DNA from: Bacteroidota bacterium
GTDB lineage: Bacteria > Bacteroidota > Bacteroidia > Bacteroidales > UBA1556
Length of the DNA: 6,591 nt
Assembly: GCA_003648395.1 (NCBI GenBank)
Contig: QMPB01000260.1
Coordinates: 1 to 6,591 of the forward strand
Reading direction: 5' to 3'
In this document: positions 1-6,582 of the stretch, piece after piece
Layout: each line of letters opens with the position of its first letter
How positions within the stretch are numbered: the stretch's first letter is position 1
Made by a program: the position numbers and the translations under genes
Notes under the pieces: model-generated
Databases searched by the model: none
What the model was told of the DNA's origin: nothing
What the model saw: the letters and a program-made list of their open reading frames with translations, nothing else

Positions 1-423
1 AACGGATGTTTCCTTGCAAACTTCAAACCTCTTAGAGGTAACTATGTTGATGATGGAGGATTCCATACATTAATAGTTGGGCACTTTGCTCCTAACGATT
101 TTGGTCTTTATGATATGTCAGGTAATGTTGCAGAATGGTGTGATGATTCTTTTGCTGAATCAACATATAATTTCGCACATGATATGAATATGCAATTTTC
201 TAGATCTGTAATGGAAAATGGAATGGACGACGATATTGCTGCCAGTTTAAAACGAAGAGTCATTCGTGGTGGATCATGGAAAGATATTGGGTACTATGTT
301 CGCACTTCTGCTAGAACTTACGAATATCAAGACTCTACAAAATCATACGTAGGTTTCCGTAACGTTCAGACATTCTTAGGACGTGCTAAAGGTGATGGCC
401 CAAGTTCATCAGCAATTTACTAA
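1..423 (+). CDS. gldK: GldK/PorK, T9SS outer-membrane ring lipoprotein (3' part only)
   Basis: This is the C-terminal 140 codons of GldK. The frame is open from the first base, so the gene starts before the window, and the ATG at 115 is internal to a domain. The protein belongs to the formylglycine-generating-enzyme (FGE)/sulfatase-modifying-factor fold. The signature GNVAEWCDD is at 121-147, followed by RRVIRGGSW (ending at 279), a conserved R..AR segment and VGFRNV near the end. Known GldK proteins are outer-membrane lipoproteins that form the periplasmic T9SS ring with GldN. The lipoprotein signal would lie upstream, outside the window. The stretch after GGSW has no cysteines where catalytic FGEs carry their active-site pair, which fits a structural role. 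It is the first gene in view of a gldKLMN operon, 61 bases before gldL. FGE-fold proteins are numerous, so the specific name depends mainly on the downstream gldLMN. Confidence 0.93.
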   Translation, partial: NGCFLANFKPLRGNYVDDGGFHTLIVGHFAPNDFGLYDMSGNVAEWCDDSFAESTYNFAHDMNMQFSRSVMENGMDDDIAASLKRRVIRGGSWKDIGYYVRTSARTYEYQDSTKSYVGFRNVQTFLGRAKGDGPSSSAIY

Positions 424-484
424 TTATTATTTTGTATACATATAAATATTTACATAAATATAACACAATTAAAAATTTATTATC

Positions 485-1339
485 ATGGGTATAGATAGCA
501 TTGTAAGAGGTAAAGCATTTAAAGCAGTAATGAGCAAGCTTTACGGAATTGGAGCATCAGTAGTAATATTAGGTGCATTATTTAAAATTAATCACTATCC
601 TGGAGCGGACTTAATGCTTATTGTAGGATTATTAACAGAGGCAGTAATTTTCTTCTTTTCTGCTTTTGAGCCACCTCATGTTGAACCAGATTGGAGTTTA
701 GTTTATCCTGAACTTGCTGGTATGTATGAAGGCTTTACACAAGATATGGACGAACTTATGGGGGAAACAAAGGACGAACCAAAATCTGTAACAGCTGAAT
801 TAGACAATATGCTAGAAGATGCTAAGATTGGTCCGGAACTTATTGAAAGTCTCGGTGCAGGATTAAGAAACTTAAGTGAAAATGCTTCTAATATGACAGA
901 TATATCTGCAGCTTCTGTAGCCACAGGTAAGTATGCTGAAAGTGTTGAAAAAGCTTCTGATGGAATTAATGGTCTTGCAGAAAGCTATGTTAAAACATCT
1001 AGCGTATTAAACGAATCAACGGAGAGAATTGCACGCTCTGCAGAATCTATTGACTTCTCTCAGATTGATGGAAATGCATTTAATGATGAATTAAACAAAG
1101 TTTCTAGAAATTTATCTGCCTTAAATTCAGTTTATGAATTACAGCTACAAAGTTCTACTCAACAAACTGAAACATTTGATAAAATGGGACAAACAATGGA
1201 AAGCTTCCTTACTAACTTACAACAAAGTGTTGATAACACTGAGAAGTATAAAGTACAAGCTGATGAATTAGCTAAAAACGTAGCTGCATTGAATCAAGTT
1301 TATGGTAATATGCTTAACGCAATGAATGTTCAGCGTTAA
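485..1339 (+). CDS. gldL: GldL/PorL, T9SS motor inner-membrane protein
   Basis: A 284-residue inner-membrane component of the T9SS motor. With GldM it converts proton-motive force into the motion that drives secretion and gliding. Two hydrophobic helices are visible at about residues 19-35 and 43-61. They are joined by a short loop (NHYPGAD) and followed by a long, Ala/Asn/Ser-rich helical cytoplasmic region. Protonatable residues that match those I recall as conserved and functionally important in Flavobacterium GldL are present: Tyr20, Lys34, His37 and Glu52, the last inside TM2. The C-terminal half contains two related segments, NLSALNSVY (209-217) and NVAALNQVY (265-273). At 284 residues it is longer than Flavobacterium GldL (about 215) and closer to Porphyromonas PorL. 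The ATG at 485 directly precedes a typical GldL N-terminus. No Shine-Dalgarno sequence is seen, only an A/T-rich leader, as is usual in this phylum. gldM follows after 40 bases. Confidence 0.96.
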   Translation: MGIDSIVRGKAFKAVMSKLYGIGASVVILGALFKINHYPGADLMLIVGLLTEAVIFFFSAFEPPHVEPDWSLVYPELAGMYEGFTQDMDELMGETKDEPKSVTAELDNMLEDAKIGPELIESLGAGLRNLSENASNMTDISAASVATGKYAESVEKASDGINGLAESYVKTSSVLNESTERIARSAESIDFSQIDGNAFNDELNKVSRNLSALNSVYELQLQSSTQQTETFDKMGQTMESFLTNLQQSVDNTEKYKVQADELAKNVAALNQVYGNMLNAMNVQR

Positions 1340-1379
1340 GTTATTTAATCTAATTATTAACCATTTAAACTAGAAATCA

Positions 1380-3047
1380 ATGAGTGGAGGAAAAGAAACA
1401 CCACGGCAGAAAATGATAGGTATGATGTACCTATTCTATACTGCACTATTAGCACTAAATATATCTTCAGACATTTTAAATGCATTTATTTTAGTGAATG
1501 ATAGTATGGTTCAAACGAATACAAATTTTGGATCAAAAAACGAGCTAATACTTAATGCTTTTGAAAAGCAAATGAGTATGAACGAAAAGAAAGTTAAGCC
1601 TTATTATGAAAAAGCCATGAAGGCTAAAGAATATTCTGAAGAACTAGTAAAATATTTGAATTGGCTTAACGATACTATTATTTCTGCAACTGAATATGGA
1701 GGTGGAGATGGCGTATTAGAATCATCTACAGGCGAAGATTCAATCATTCCATTTAATAGATTGCATGAAATACCTGTTGTTAAATTGCACAATAAGGATA
1801 AATATAATGTACCTCAAGGAATACTAATTCCTGAAATTCCTGGGGTTACTAAGCAAGCTGATGTAATGAAAGAAAAGTTTGCAGAGTTTAATGAGAAAAT
1901 TTTAGGTCTCCTTACTGATAAAGACAAGAAAGATATAAAACTTGGACTTCAAACAGATAAAGCATGGAATGCACAAGAGAAGAAGTGGGAAGAATGGGAA
2001 CATAATACTTTCCATCATGGTGTTCTTATTGCTGACATAGTAATTATTAATAAATATATTTCAGAAGTATTGAATACTGAGGCTGAAGTATTAAATAAAT
2101 TATATAGCTATATAGATGCTCAAACAATTAAATTTGATGCAGTAAGAGCTGCTGTTATTCCAAAATCTACTGTAATAATTTCTGGTGGAGAATATGAAGC
2201 AGATATATTTGTTGCTGCTTATTCTAAAACTGAAGTTCCATTTGTGGATATTAAAAAAGGTAGTGACTCATTAACTTTAGCAGATGTTAAAGCTGGTGGC
2301 GACAATTTAATTCATATTGATAGTGCTTCTAATGGTATTGTTAAATTTAAAGTAAAAGCTAATTCTATTGGTGAGTTTAAGTACGCAGGTTTTATCAATG
2401 TAAAAGGTCCTGATGGAAAATTCCAACAGCATTTTTTCCATTCTTCATACCAAGTTATTAAACCTACTGCTACTGTTTCAGCTGATAAAGTAAACGTAGT
2501 ATATAAAGGTATTCCAAACCCCATTACAGCTTCTGCATCTGGTTTCACTAACGATCAGTTATCTGTATCTGTTAGAGGTGGTGGTAGTTTAAAGCCTAAA
2601 GGGGATGGCCATTATATGTATACTCCATCTAGAAATGGCAAAGAGGTTTCTTTTATTATAACTGCTAAAAAATCTGATGGTAGTTCTCAATCTTTTCCTC
2701 CTGCAAAATTTAGGGTACTACCTGTTCCTCCTCCAACTATTCGTTTAGCGGGTAAATCAGAAGGAGCTGTTGACAGAGCAGTATTAGCAAGTAGTTCTTT
2801 TTTAACTGCAAACTTAGATGGTTTCTTATTTGAACTTAAATATAGAGTAACTCAATTTGAGATTATTGCTACTGGTAAAAAAGGTGTTATTGTTAATCAA
2901 ACTGTTAGGGGGAATAAATTACCAAAGAGTATTATTAATAAGTTAAGAAAATCTCCTAGAGGAACAATAATCATTGTTTCTGGAGTAAAAACTGTGGGTG
3001 ATGATGGTGCAAAAAGAGCACCTGGTATTACTCTTAAAATTAAATAG
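1380..3047 (+). CDS. gldM: GldM/PorM, T9SS motor shaft protein
   Basis: A 555-residue single-pass inner-membrane protein whose large periplasmic region spans towards the outer-membrane GldK-GldN ring. Its N-terminal helix pairs with GldL to form the rotary motor. The start MSGGKETPRQKMIGMMYL is the family's hallmark N-terminus and fixes the ATG at 1380. The transmembrane helix is at about residues 13-33. It is followed by a mainly helical D1 region (to about residue 225, rich in Lys/Glu) and then by beta-rich domains. The motif NVVYKGIPNP (372-381) marks a characteristic inter-domain stretch. A proline-rich linker near residue 450 leads to the C-terminal domain that contacts the GldK/GldN ring in homologues. 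The length exceeds the roughly 515 residues I recall for Flavobacterium GldM and Porphyromonas PorM. A Gly-rich, possibly looped stretch at about 100-160 may account for part of this. It ends in TAG, 79 bases before gldN. Confidence 0.97.
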   Translation: MSGGKETPRQKMIGMMYLFYTALLALNISSDILNAFILVNDSMVQTNTNFGSKNELILNAFEKQMSMNEKKVKPYYEKAMKAKEYSEELVKYLNWLNDTIISATEYGGGDGVLESSTGEDSIIPFNRLHEIPVVKLHNKDKYNVPQGILIPEIPGVTKQADVMKEKFAEFNEKILGLLTDKDKKDIKLGLQTDKAWNAQEKKWEEWEHNTFHHGVLIADIVIINKYISEVLNTEAEVLNKLYSYIDAQTIKFDAVRAAVIPKSTVIISGGEYEADIFVAAYSKTEVPFVDIKKGSDSLTLADVKAGGDNLIHIDSASNGIVKFKVKANSIGEFKYAGFINVKGPDGKFQQHFFHSSYQVIKPTATVSADKVNVVYKGIPNPITASASGFTNDQLSVSVRGGGSLKPKGDGHYMYTPSRNGKEVSFIITAKKSDGSSQSFPPAKFRVLPVPPPTIRLAGKSEGAVDRAVLASSSFLTANLDGFLFELKYRVTQFEIIATGKKGVIVNQTVRGNKLPKSIINKLRKSPRGTIIIVSGVKTVGDDGAKRAPGITLKIK

Positions 3048-3061
3048 TTATTATAAAATAT

Positions 3062-3091
3062 ACATGGTTTAGTTTTACGACTATACCATGT
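3062..3091. repeat. 12-nt inverted repeat in the gldM-gldN gap
   Basis: The left arm ACATGGTTTAGT (3062-3073) and right arm ACTATACCATGT (3080-3091) are complementary at 11 of 12 positions, with a 6-base loop TTTACG. The single T-T mismatch lies 7 bp from the base of the stem. No run of T follows, so it is not a canonical intrinsic terminator. It lies 15 bases after the gldM stop and 35 bases before the gldN start. As RNA it could be a processing or stabilising hairpin or a weak attenuator, and as DNA a protein-binding site. The structure is seen in the sequence, but the function is unknown. Confidence 0.7.
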
Positions 3092-3126
3092 TATTCTGTA
3101 ATTATAATTAACAAATTCTAGATTTT

Positions 3127-4050
3127 ATGAAAAAGTTAATATTTTTATTTGTCTCAATAGTATTCTTTGGTTTGAGTATTTCTACTCAAGCTCAAGTATT
3201 AGATCCTGAGAATGGTCCAAGAGCTTGGAAAAAAGAAAATATTGGTCAAGAAGAAGCTGTCTCTCTAACTCACATTAGAGAAGCTGATGTTATGTGGTCT
3301 AAACGAATATGGAGAACTATTGATTTACGTCAAAAACAAAATCTTCCTCTCTACTATCCTGTTGCTGATTCAGCATCTTTAGGTAAAAGATCATTCATAC
3401 AAGTTATATATGATGAACTTGTACGCTCAGCTAAAAATCCTGGCCCAGATGCTTTAAAGGCATATGAGAAATATGAACTTAAGACAATAATCCCTCCAGA
3501 TATTGCTCTTTCAAAAATGATGAAATCTGATACTTTTACTTCTATTGCTGACCCTATAGATTGTTCAACAATTGAAAGAATTGAAACTGTAGATTTCTTT
3601 AGCAAGCTTAAACCTGAAATGTTTAAAGTTAAACTAATGGAGGATTGGTTCTTTGATAAACAAAGGTCTGTGATGGATGTTAGAATACTAGCATTAGCTA
3701 TAGAATTCCCATTATACACATCTAAAATTGAGACTGATGCAATTTGTGGAATATCAATATTTGGTGGTTGGGATAAAGTTCCTGGATCTGCTGATAGAAT
3801 TTGGTTCTTCTACCCTGATTTAAGACAATTATTATCTGAAAATGAATGTTTTAAACGTCATAATGATGCAGCAAGAGTCTCGTTTGATGATATATTTATT
3901 AAAAGAATGTTTTCTAGTTATATAACTAAAGAAGAAAATGTTTATGATAGACAAATTAATGAATATACATCTGGATTAGATGCTCTATTAGAAGCTGAGA
4001 AAATCTCCGAGAAAATTAGAGATTTTGAAATGAACCTTTGGAATTACTAA
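3127..4050 (+). CDS. gldN: GldN/PorN, T9SS periplasmic ring protein
   Basis: A 307-residue exported protein that forms the periplasmic T9SS ring with GldK. This ring is the element engaged by the GldM arm. The N-terminus is a classic Sec signal peptide: MKK, then a hydrophobic core at about residues 4-18, and a likely cleavage after TQA (Ala22), leaving a mature start QVLDPENG. Family motifs include DVMWSKRIWRTIDL (54-67) followed by PLYYPV, an FGGWDKVPGSADRIWFFYPDLRQ block beginning near residue 212 (in two parts: FGGWDKVPG and RIWFFYPDLRQ), and FDDIFIKRMFSSYI starting at residue 253, followed by VYDRQINEY. Three cysteines are present in the mature part. There is no recognisable Shine-Dalgarno sequence, and the start is set by the signal peptide. 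It is the last gene of the operon, since a strong terminator begins 21 bases after its stop. It has no enzymatic motif and is probably structural. Confidence 0.96.
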   Translation: MKKLIFLFVSIVFFGLSISTQAQVLDPENGPRAWKKENIGQEEAVSLTHIREADVMWSKRIWRTIDLRQKQNLPLYYPVADSASLGKRSFIQVIYDELVRSAKNPGPDALKAYEKYELKTIIPPDIALSKMMKSDTFTSIADPIDCSTIERIETVDFFSKLKPEMFKVKLMEDWFFDKQRSVMDVRILALAIEFPLYTSKIETDAICGISIFGGWDKVPGSADRIWFFYPDLRQLLSENECFKRHNDAARVSFDDIFIKRMFSSYITKEENVYDRQINEYTSGLDALLEAEKISEKIRDFEMNLWNY

Positions 4051-4070
4051 ACACATAAAACATATAATTT

Positions 4071-4098
4071 AAGCTCGCTTTTAGCGAGCTTTTTTTTT
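4071..4098 (+). terminator. Intrinsic terminator closing the gldKLMN operon
   Basis: A perfect 9-bp stem, AAGCTCGCT (4071-4079) with AGCGAGCTT (4083-4091), has a TTT loop and runs into an uninterrupted T tract at 4090-4098. It lies 21 bases after the gldN stop. The stem core is GC-rich against a very AT-rich background. It separates the T9SS operon from recG. The stem is symmetric, but a T tract follows only on the + strand. Confidence 0.93.
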
Positions 4099-4129
4099 GA
4101 ATAAAACTCTGATAAGCTTTTATTTTTAT

Positions 4130-4137
4130 TAGCTTTG
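4130..4137 (+). promoter_or_regulatory. Candidate Bacteroidota -7 promoter element for recG
   Basis: TAGCTTTG matches the Bacteroidota sigma-70 -7 consensus TAnnTTTG exactly. It lies just after the upstream terminator and 14 bases before the recG ATG, so transcription would start roughly 10 bases before the start codon and give a very short leader. No convincing TTG-type -33 element is found about 19 bases upstream (4107-4110 reads CTCT). The call therefore rests on the -7 match and the position. Confidence 0.5.
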
Positions 4138-4144
4138 TACAAAG
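4133..4144. repeat. Perfect 12-bp palindrome over the recG promoter region
   Basis: CTTTGTACAAAG reads identically on both strands and overlaps the last five bases of the candidate -7 element and the expected transcription start. It could be an operator for a dimeric regulator, or chance in AT-rich DNA where TTTG motifs are frequent. The symmetry is directly visible. A regulatory role is only inferred. Confidence 0.5.
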
Positions 4145-4151
4145 TAAATAC

Positions 4152-6260
4152 ATGCCAAAAAATATTGATATATTAAATACAGAAATTACATATTTGAAAA
4201 GTGTTGGACCAAAACGTGCTTCACTTCTTAACTCAGAACTTGGAGTAAAATATTTTAAAGACCTGCTTTCCTACTACCCTTTTAGATATGTTGACAGAAC
4301 TCAATTTCATAAAATTTCTGATATACAAATAAACAATACTGCTGTTCAATTAAAAGGGAAAATTACTTCTCTTCAATCTCTTGGGCAAGGAAGAGCAATA
4401 AGATTAGTAGCTAATTTTCAAGATGAAACTGGAAATATAGAACTAGTTTGGTTTAAAGGTATTAAGTGGCTTAAAGACAAGCTTAAACTAAATCAAGAAT
4501 ATCTTGTTTATGGCAAACCAACAATTTTTGGCAGGAAACTAAATATCACTCATCCTGAAATCGAAAAGGCAGAAACAGATATTGAGCTTAATTCAAAACT
4601 TCAAGCTGTATATAGTTCTACCGAAAAATTAGCAGGAATTGGTTTAAATAGTAAAGGGTTTAATAAGCTGTTTAACAATCTAATTCCAATTGTTGAAGCA
4701 AGTATTTCAGACAATCTTAATGAAAACATTACTGAAAAATATAATTTAATCTCCCACAGAGAATCAATAAAAATAATACATCAACCTACAAACTACGAGA
4801 GTATTAAAAAAGCTCAATTCAGACTAAAATATGAAGAGTTTTTCTTTATTCAATTAAGACTTCTTGAACAAAATCTTATTAGAAAAGAAAAGTTTAAGGG
4901 ATTTGTTTTTGGAGAAATTGGGAATATTTTTAATTCATTTTATCAGAATAATTTACCATTTGAACTAACTGGCGCTCAGAAAAGAGTTATCAAAGAAATT
5001 AGAAATGACTTTGCAACAGGAAAACAAATGAATAGATTGCTACAAGGAGATGTGGGCTCTGGTAAAACATTAGTTGCTCTATTGTGTATGCTAATTGCTG
5101 CCGACAATAACTTCCAGTCAGCAATAATGGCTCCCACTGAAATTTTAGCACAACAACATTATTATACTATTAGTAAATTTCTTGAAGGAATTAACATTAA
5201 AGTTGATATATTGACAGGCTCCACTCCTACTGCTAAAAGAAAAGAATTATTAACTAATCTTAAGAATGGGAGTTTGAATATTTTAATTGGTACCCATGCA
5301 TTAATTGAACCTGTTGTGGTGTTTCAAAATTTAGGTTTTGTGGTAATTGACGAGCAGCATAGATTTGGAGTACAACAAAGAGCTAAGCTATGGGCAAAGG
5401 GAAGAGCTCTACCACATGTATTAGTTATGACTGCAACTCCAATTCCACGAACCATGGCAATGACACTTTATGGTGATCTTGATTATTCTGTTATTGATGA
5501 ATTACCACCGGGAAGAAAAGCTGTGCAAACTTACCACTATGGAGATAGTAAAAGAATTGCTCTATTTGGCTTTATGAAAAAACAAATAGAAGCAGGAAGA
5601 CAAATATATGTTGTATATCCTTTAATAAGCGAATCGGAAACTCTTGACCTTAAAGATTTAGAAGACGGATATAATAGTATTAGTAGAGAATTTCCAATGC
5701 CTAAATACAATATAAGTGTTGTTCATGGTAAAATGAAAGCCAAGGATAAAGAATATGAAATGCAGCGTTTTAAGAATGGAGAAACTCAAATAATGGTTGC
5801 CACAACAGTAATAGAAGTCGGTGTAGATGTTCCCAATGCTAGTGTAATGGTAATTGAGAATGCTGAAAGATTTGGATTATCACAATTACATCAATTAAGA
5901 GGCAGAGTTGGAAGAGGTGCCGATCAAGCCTATTGTATACTAATGAGCAGTTATAAGCTAAGCAATGAAGCAAAAACTAGACTTGAAACTATGGTTAATA
6001 CCAGCGATGGCTTTGAAATTGCTGATGTAGATTTAAAACTAAGAGGTCCTGGTGATTTACAAGGAACACAGCAAAGTGGCATACTTGCTCTAAAAATTGC
6101 AGATTTGGTAAAAGATGAACAATTACTTAGATATGCCAGAAATGATGCTTTAGATTTACTAAATGATGACCCTAAGCTTGAAAAAGAAGAAAATAAAAGA
6201 ATAAAAAAATACTATCAAAGCTTAAAAACAGATAAACCAAATTGGGGAGTGATAAGCTAA
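4152..6260 (+). CDS. recG: RecG, ATP-dependent DNA branch-migration helicase
   Basis: A full-length 702-residue RecG, the superfamily 2 helicase that remodels stalled replication forks and migrates Holliday junctions. In order: an N-terminal segment with LKSVGPKRASLL (15-26) and YYPFRYVDRT (41-50); an OB-fold wedge domain at about 60-142 that splits the DNA strands; ELTGAQ (271-276) at the start of the motor; Walker A GDVGSGKT (299-306, Lys305); Walker B-type DEQH (400-403) followed by RFG; motif III TATPIPRT (from 427); motif V around TTVIEVGVDVP; motif VI QLRGRVGR (581-588); and the C-terminal TRG-like region with LRGPGD and LQGTQQSG (to 643). All ATPase motifs are intact. The start ATG at 4152 gives the normal N-terminus and has no Shine-Dalgarno sequence. 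It lies behind its own terminator-promoter boundary, so it is probably transcribed independently of the gld genes. The stop codon lies within the first unit of a downstream repeat tract. Confidence 0.98.
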   Translation: MPKNIDILNTEITYLKSVGPKRASLLNSELGVKYFKDLLSYYPFRYVDRTQFHKISDIQINNTAVQLKGKITSLQSLGQGRAIRLVANFQDETGNIELVWFKGIKWLKDKLKLNQEYLVYGKPTIFGRKLNITHPEIEKAETDIELNSKLQAVYSSTEKLAGIGLNSKGFNKLFNNLIPIVEASISDNLNENITEKYNLISHRESIKIIHQPTNYESIKKAQFRLKYEEFFFIQLRLLEQNLIRKEKFKGFVFGEIGNIFNSFYQNNLPFELTGAQKRVIKEIRNDFATGKQMNRLLQGDVGSGKTLVALLCMLIAADNNFQSAIMAPTEILAQQHYYTISKFLEGINIKVDILTGSTPTAKRKELLTNLKNGSLNILIGTHALIEPVVVFQNLGFVVIDEQHRFGVQQRAKLWAKGRALPHVLVMTATPIPRTMAMTLYGDLDYSVIDELPPGRKAVQTYHYGDSKRIALFGFMKKQIEAGRQIYVVYPLISESETLDLKDLEDGYNSISREFPMPKYNISVVHGKMKAKDKEYEMQRFKNGETQIMVATTVIEVGVDVPNASVMVIENAERFGLSQLHQLRGRVGRGADQAYCILMSSYKLSNEAKTRLETMVNTSDGFEIADVDLKLRGPGDLQGTQQSGILALKIADLVKDEQLLRYARNDALDLLNDDPKLEKEENKRIKKYYQSLKTDKPNWGVIS

Positions 6261-6304
6261 AAGGCTAAAGGCTAAAAAATAAAGGAAAAAGGAAAAAGGA
6301 GAAG
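6255..6304 (+). repeat. Degenerate 7-bp tandem repeat at the recG 3' end
   Basis: From 6263 the sequence falls into consecutive heptamers: GGCTAAA, GGCTAAA, AAATAAA, GGAAAAA, GGAAAAA, GGAGAAG. A further AGCTAAAA copy at 6255-6262 precedes them and includes the recG stop codon (TAA at 6258-6260). The shared pattern is GG followed by an A-rich pentamer. No ribosome-binding or coding role is evident. Confidence 0.75.
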
Positions 6305-6333
6305 AAATTAGAGCAAAACTAAACAATTAATCT

Positions 6334-6374
6334 TTTGCGTACTTTACGTAGCATTTCTTTGCGTGCTTTACGTG
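6334..6374 (+). repeat. Duplicated TTTGCGT-CTTTACGT block, 24-base period
   Basis: TTTGCGTACTTTACGTA (6334-6350) recurs as TTTGCGTGCTTTACGTG (6358-6374), differing at 2 of 17 positions. Each copy is itself two 9-base half-units (TTTGCGTnC and TTTACGTnn), giving four related half-units. The CG-containing words stand out from the AT-rich background. Confidence 0.75.
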
Positions 6375-6382
6375 AAACAAAT

Positions 6383-6410
6383 AACCAAATAAACAGTTAA
6401 CCAAATTAAC
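6383..6410 (+). repeat. Tandem AACCAAATAAAC motif, 16-base period
   Basis: AACCAAATAAAC (6383-6394) and AACCAAATTAAC (6399-6410) differ at one position and are followed at once by AAATAAACCA (6411-6420). The same word returns at 6519-6526 (ACCAAATT) and 6527-6537 (ACCAAATAAAC), so the family is dispersed over the spacer. Its low complexity makes chance similarity partly possible. Confidence 0.5.
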
Positions 6411-6452
6411 AAATAAACCACATAAGACACAGTAGGGCATAAGGAAACTTAA

Positions 6453-6486
6453 GATTTAAGAGTAGGATTTTAGATTTTAGAATTCA
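6453..6486 (+). repeat. Degenerate GATTTTA heptamer repeat
   Basis: The tract reads GATTTAA, a 6-base GAGTAG, then GATTTTA, GATTTTA and GAATTCA in near-continuous 7-base phase. It has the same period as the tract at the recG end but a different word. Confidence 0.55.
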
Positions 6487-6574
6487 GATAAACAATTTAT
6501 ACCGAAAAATCGAGAATCACCAAATTACCAAATAAACAATTTAAGGAAAGAGAAAAACCTGCCCAATTTATTCT

Positions 6575-6582
6575 TAATTTTG
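6575..6582 (+). promoter_or_regulatory. Possible -7 promoter element for a gene beyond the window
   Basis: TAATTTTG fits the Bacteroidota -7 consensus TAnnTTTG and comes after the repeat-filled spacer, where a promoter for the next + strand gene would be expected. No TTG-type -33 element is visible at the proper distance, and the downstream gene is not in the window, so this is tentative. Confidence 0.35.

Larger units (their letters stand above)
6261..6574. other. Non-coding spacer built of several short-repeat families
   Basis: I find no credible coding region on either strand in this stretch. It is rich in A on the + strand and stop codons are frequent. The content is a succession of short repeats: GGCTAAA/GGAAAAA heptamers, a duplicated TTTGCGT-CTTTACGT block, scattered ACCAAATAAAC copies, CACATAAG-like units at 6419-6444 (CACATAAGA, CACAGTAGG, GGCATAAGG) and GATTTTA heptamers. 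No clear recG terminator with a GC-rich stem and T tract is seen. I recall similar strings from intergenic regions of other Bacteroidota, but this is memory and unchecked. Confidence 0.65.

Noticed and set aside
115..117. ATG at 115 as a real gene start
   Set aside because: The frame is open to base 1 and the residues before it (NDFGLYD) belong to the same FGE-fold motif, so the gene is truncated by the window edge.
427..440. Promoter-like TTATTTTG followed by the palindrome TGTATACA before gldL
   Set aside because: It has one mismatch to TAnnTTTG and no -33 element, and it sits in a 61-base intra-operon gap of AT-rich DNA. Read-through from gldK is the simpler explanation.
703..924. 73-codon open frame on the - strand inside gldL
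   Set aside because: It is antisense to gldL, low in complexity (Ser-rich) and has no independent start signals.
1604..2548. Two - strand open frames (1604-1792 and 2312-2548) inside gldM
   Set aside because: Both are short, antisense to gldM and show no family motif.
3354..3719. 121-codon open frame on the - strand inside gldN
   Set aside because: It lies entirely antisense to a clear gldN, has no recognisable domain, and its Ser/Ile-rich translation is typical of a shadow frame.
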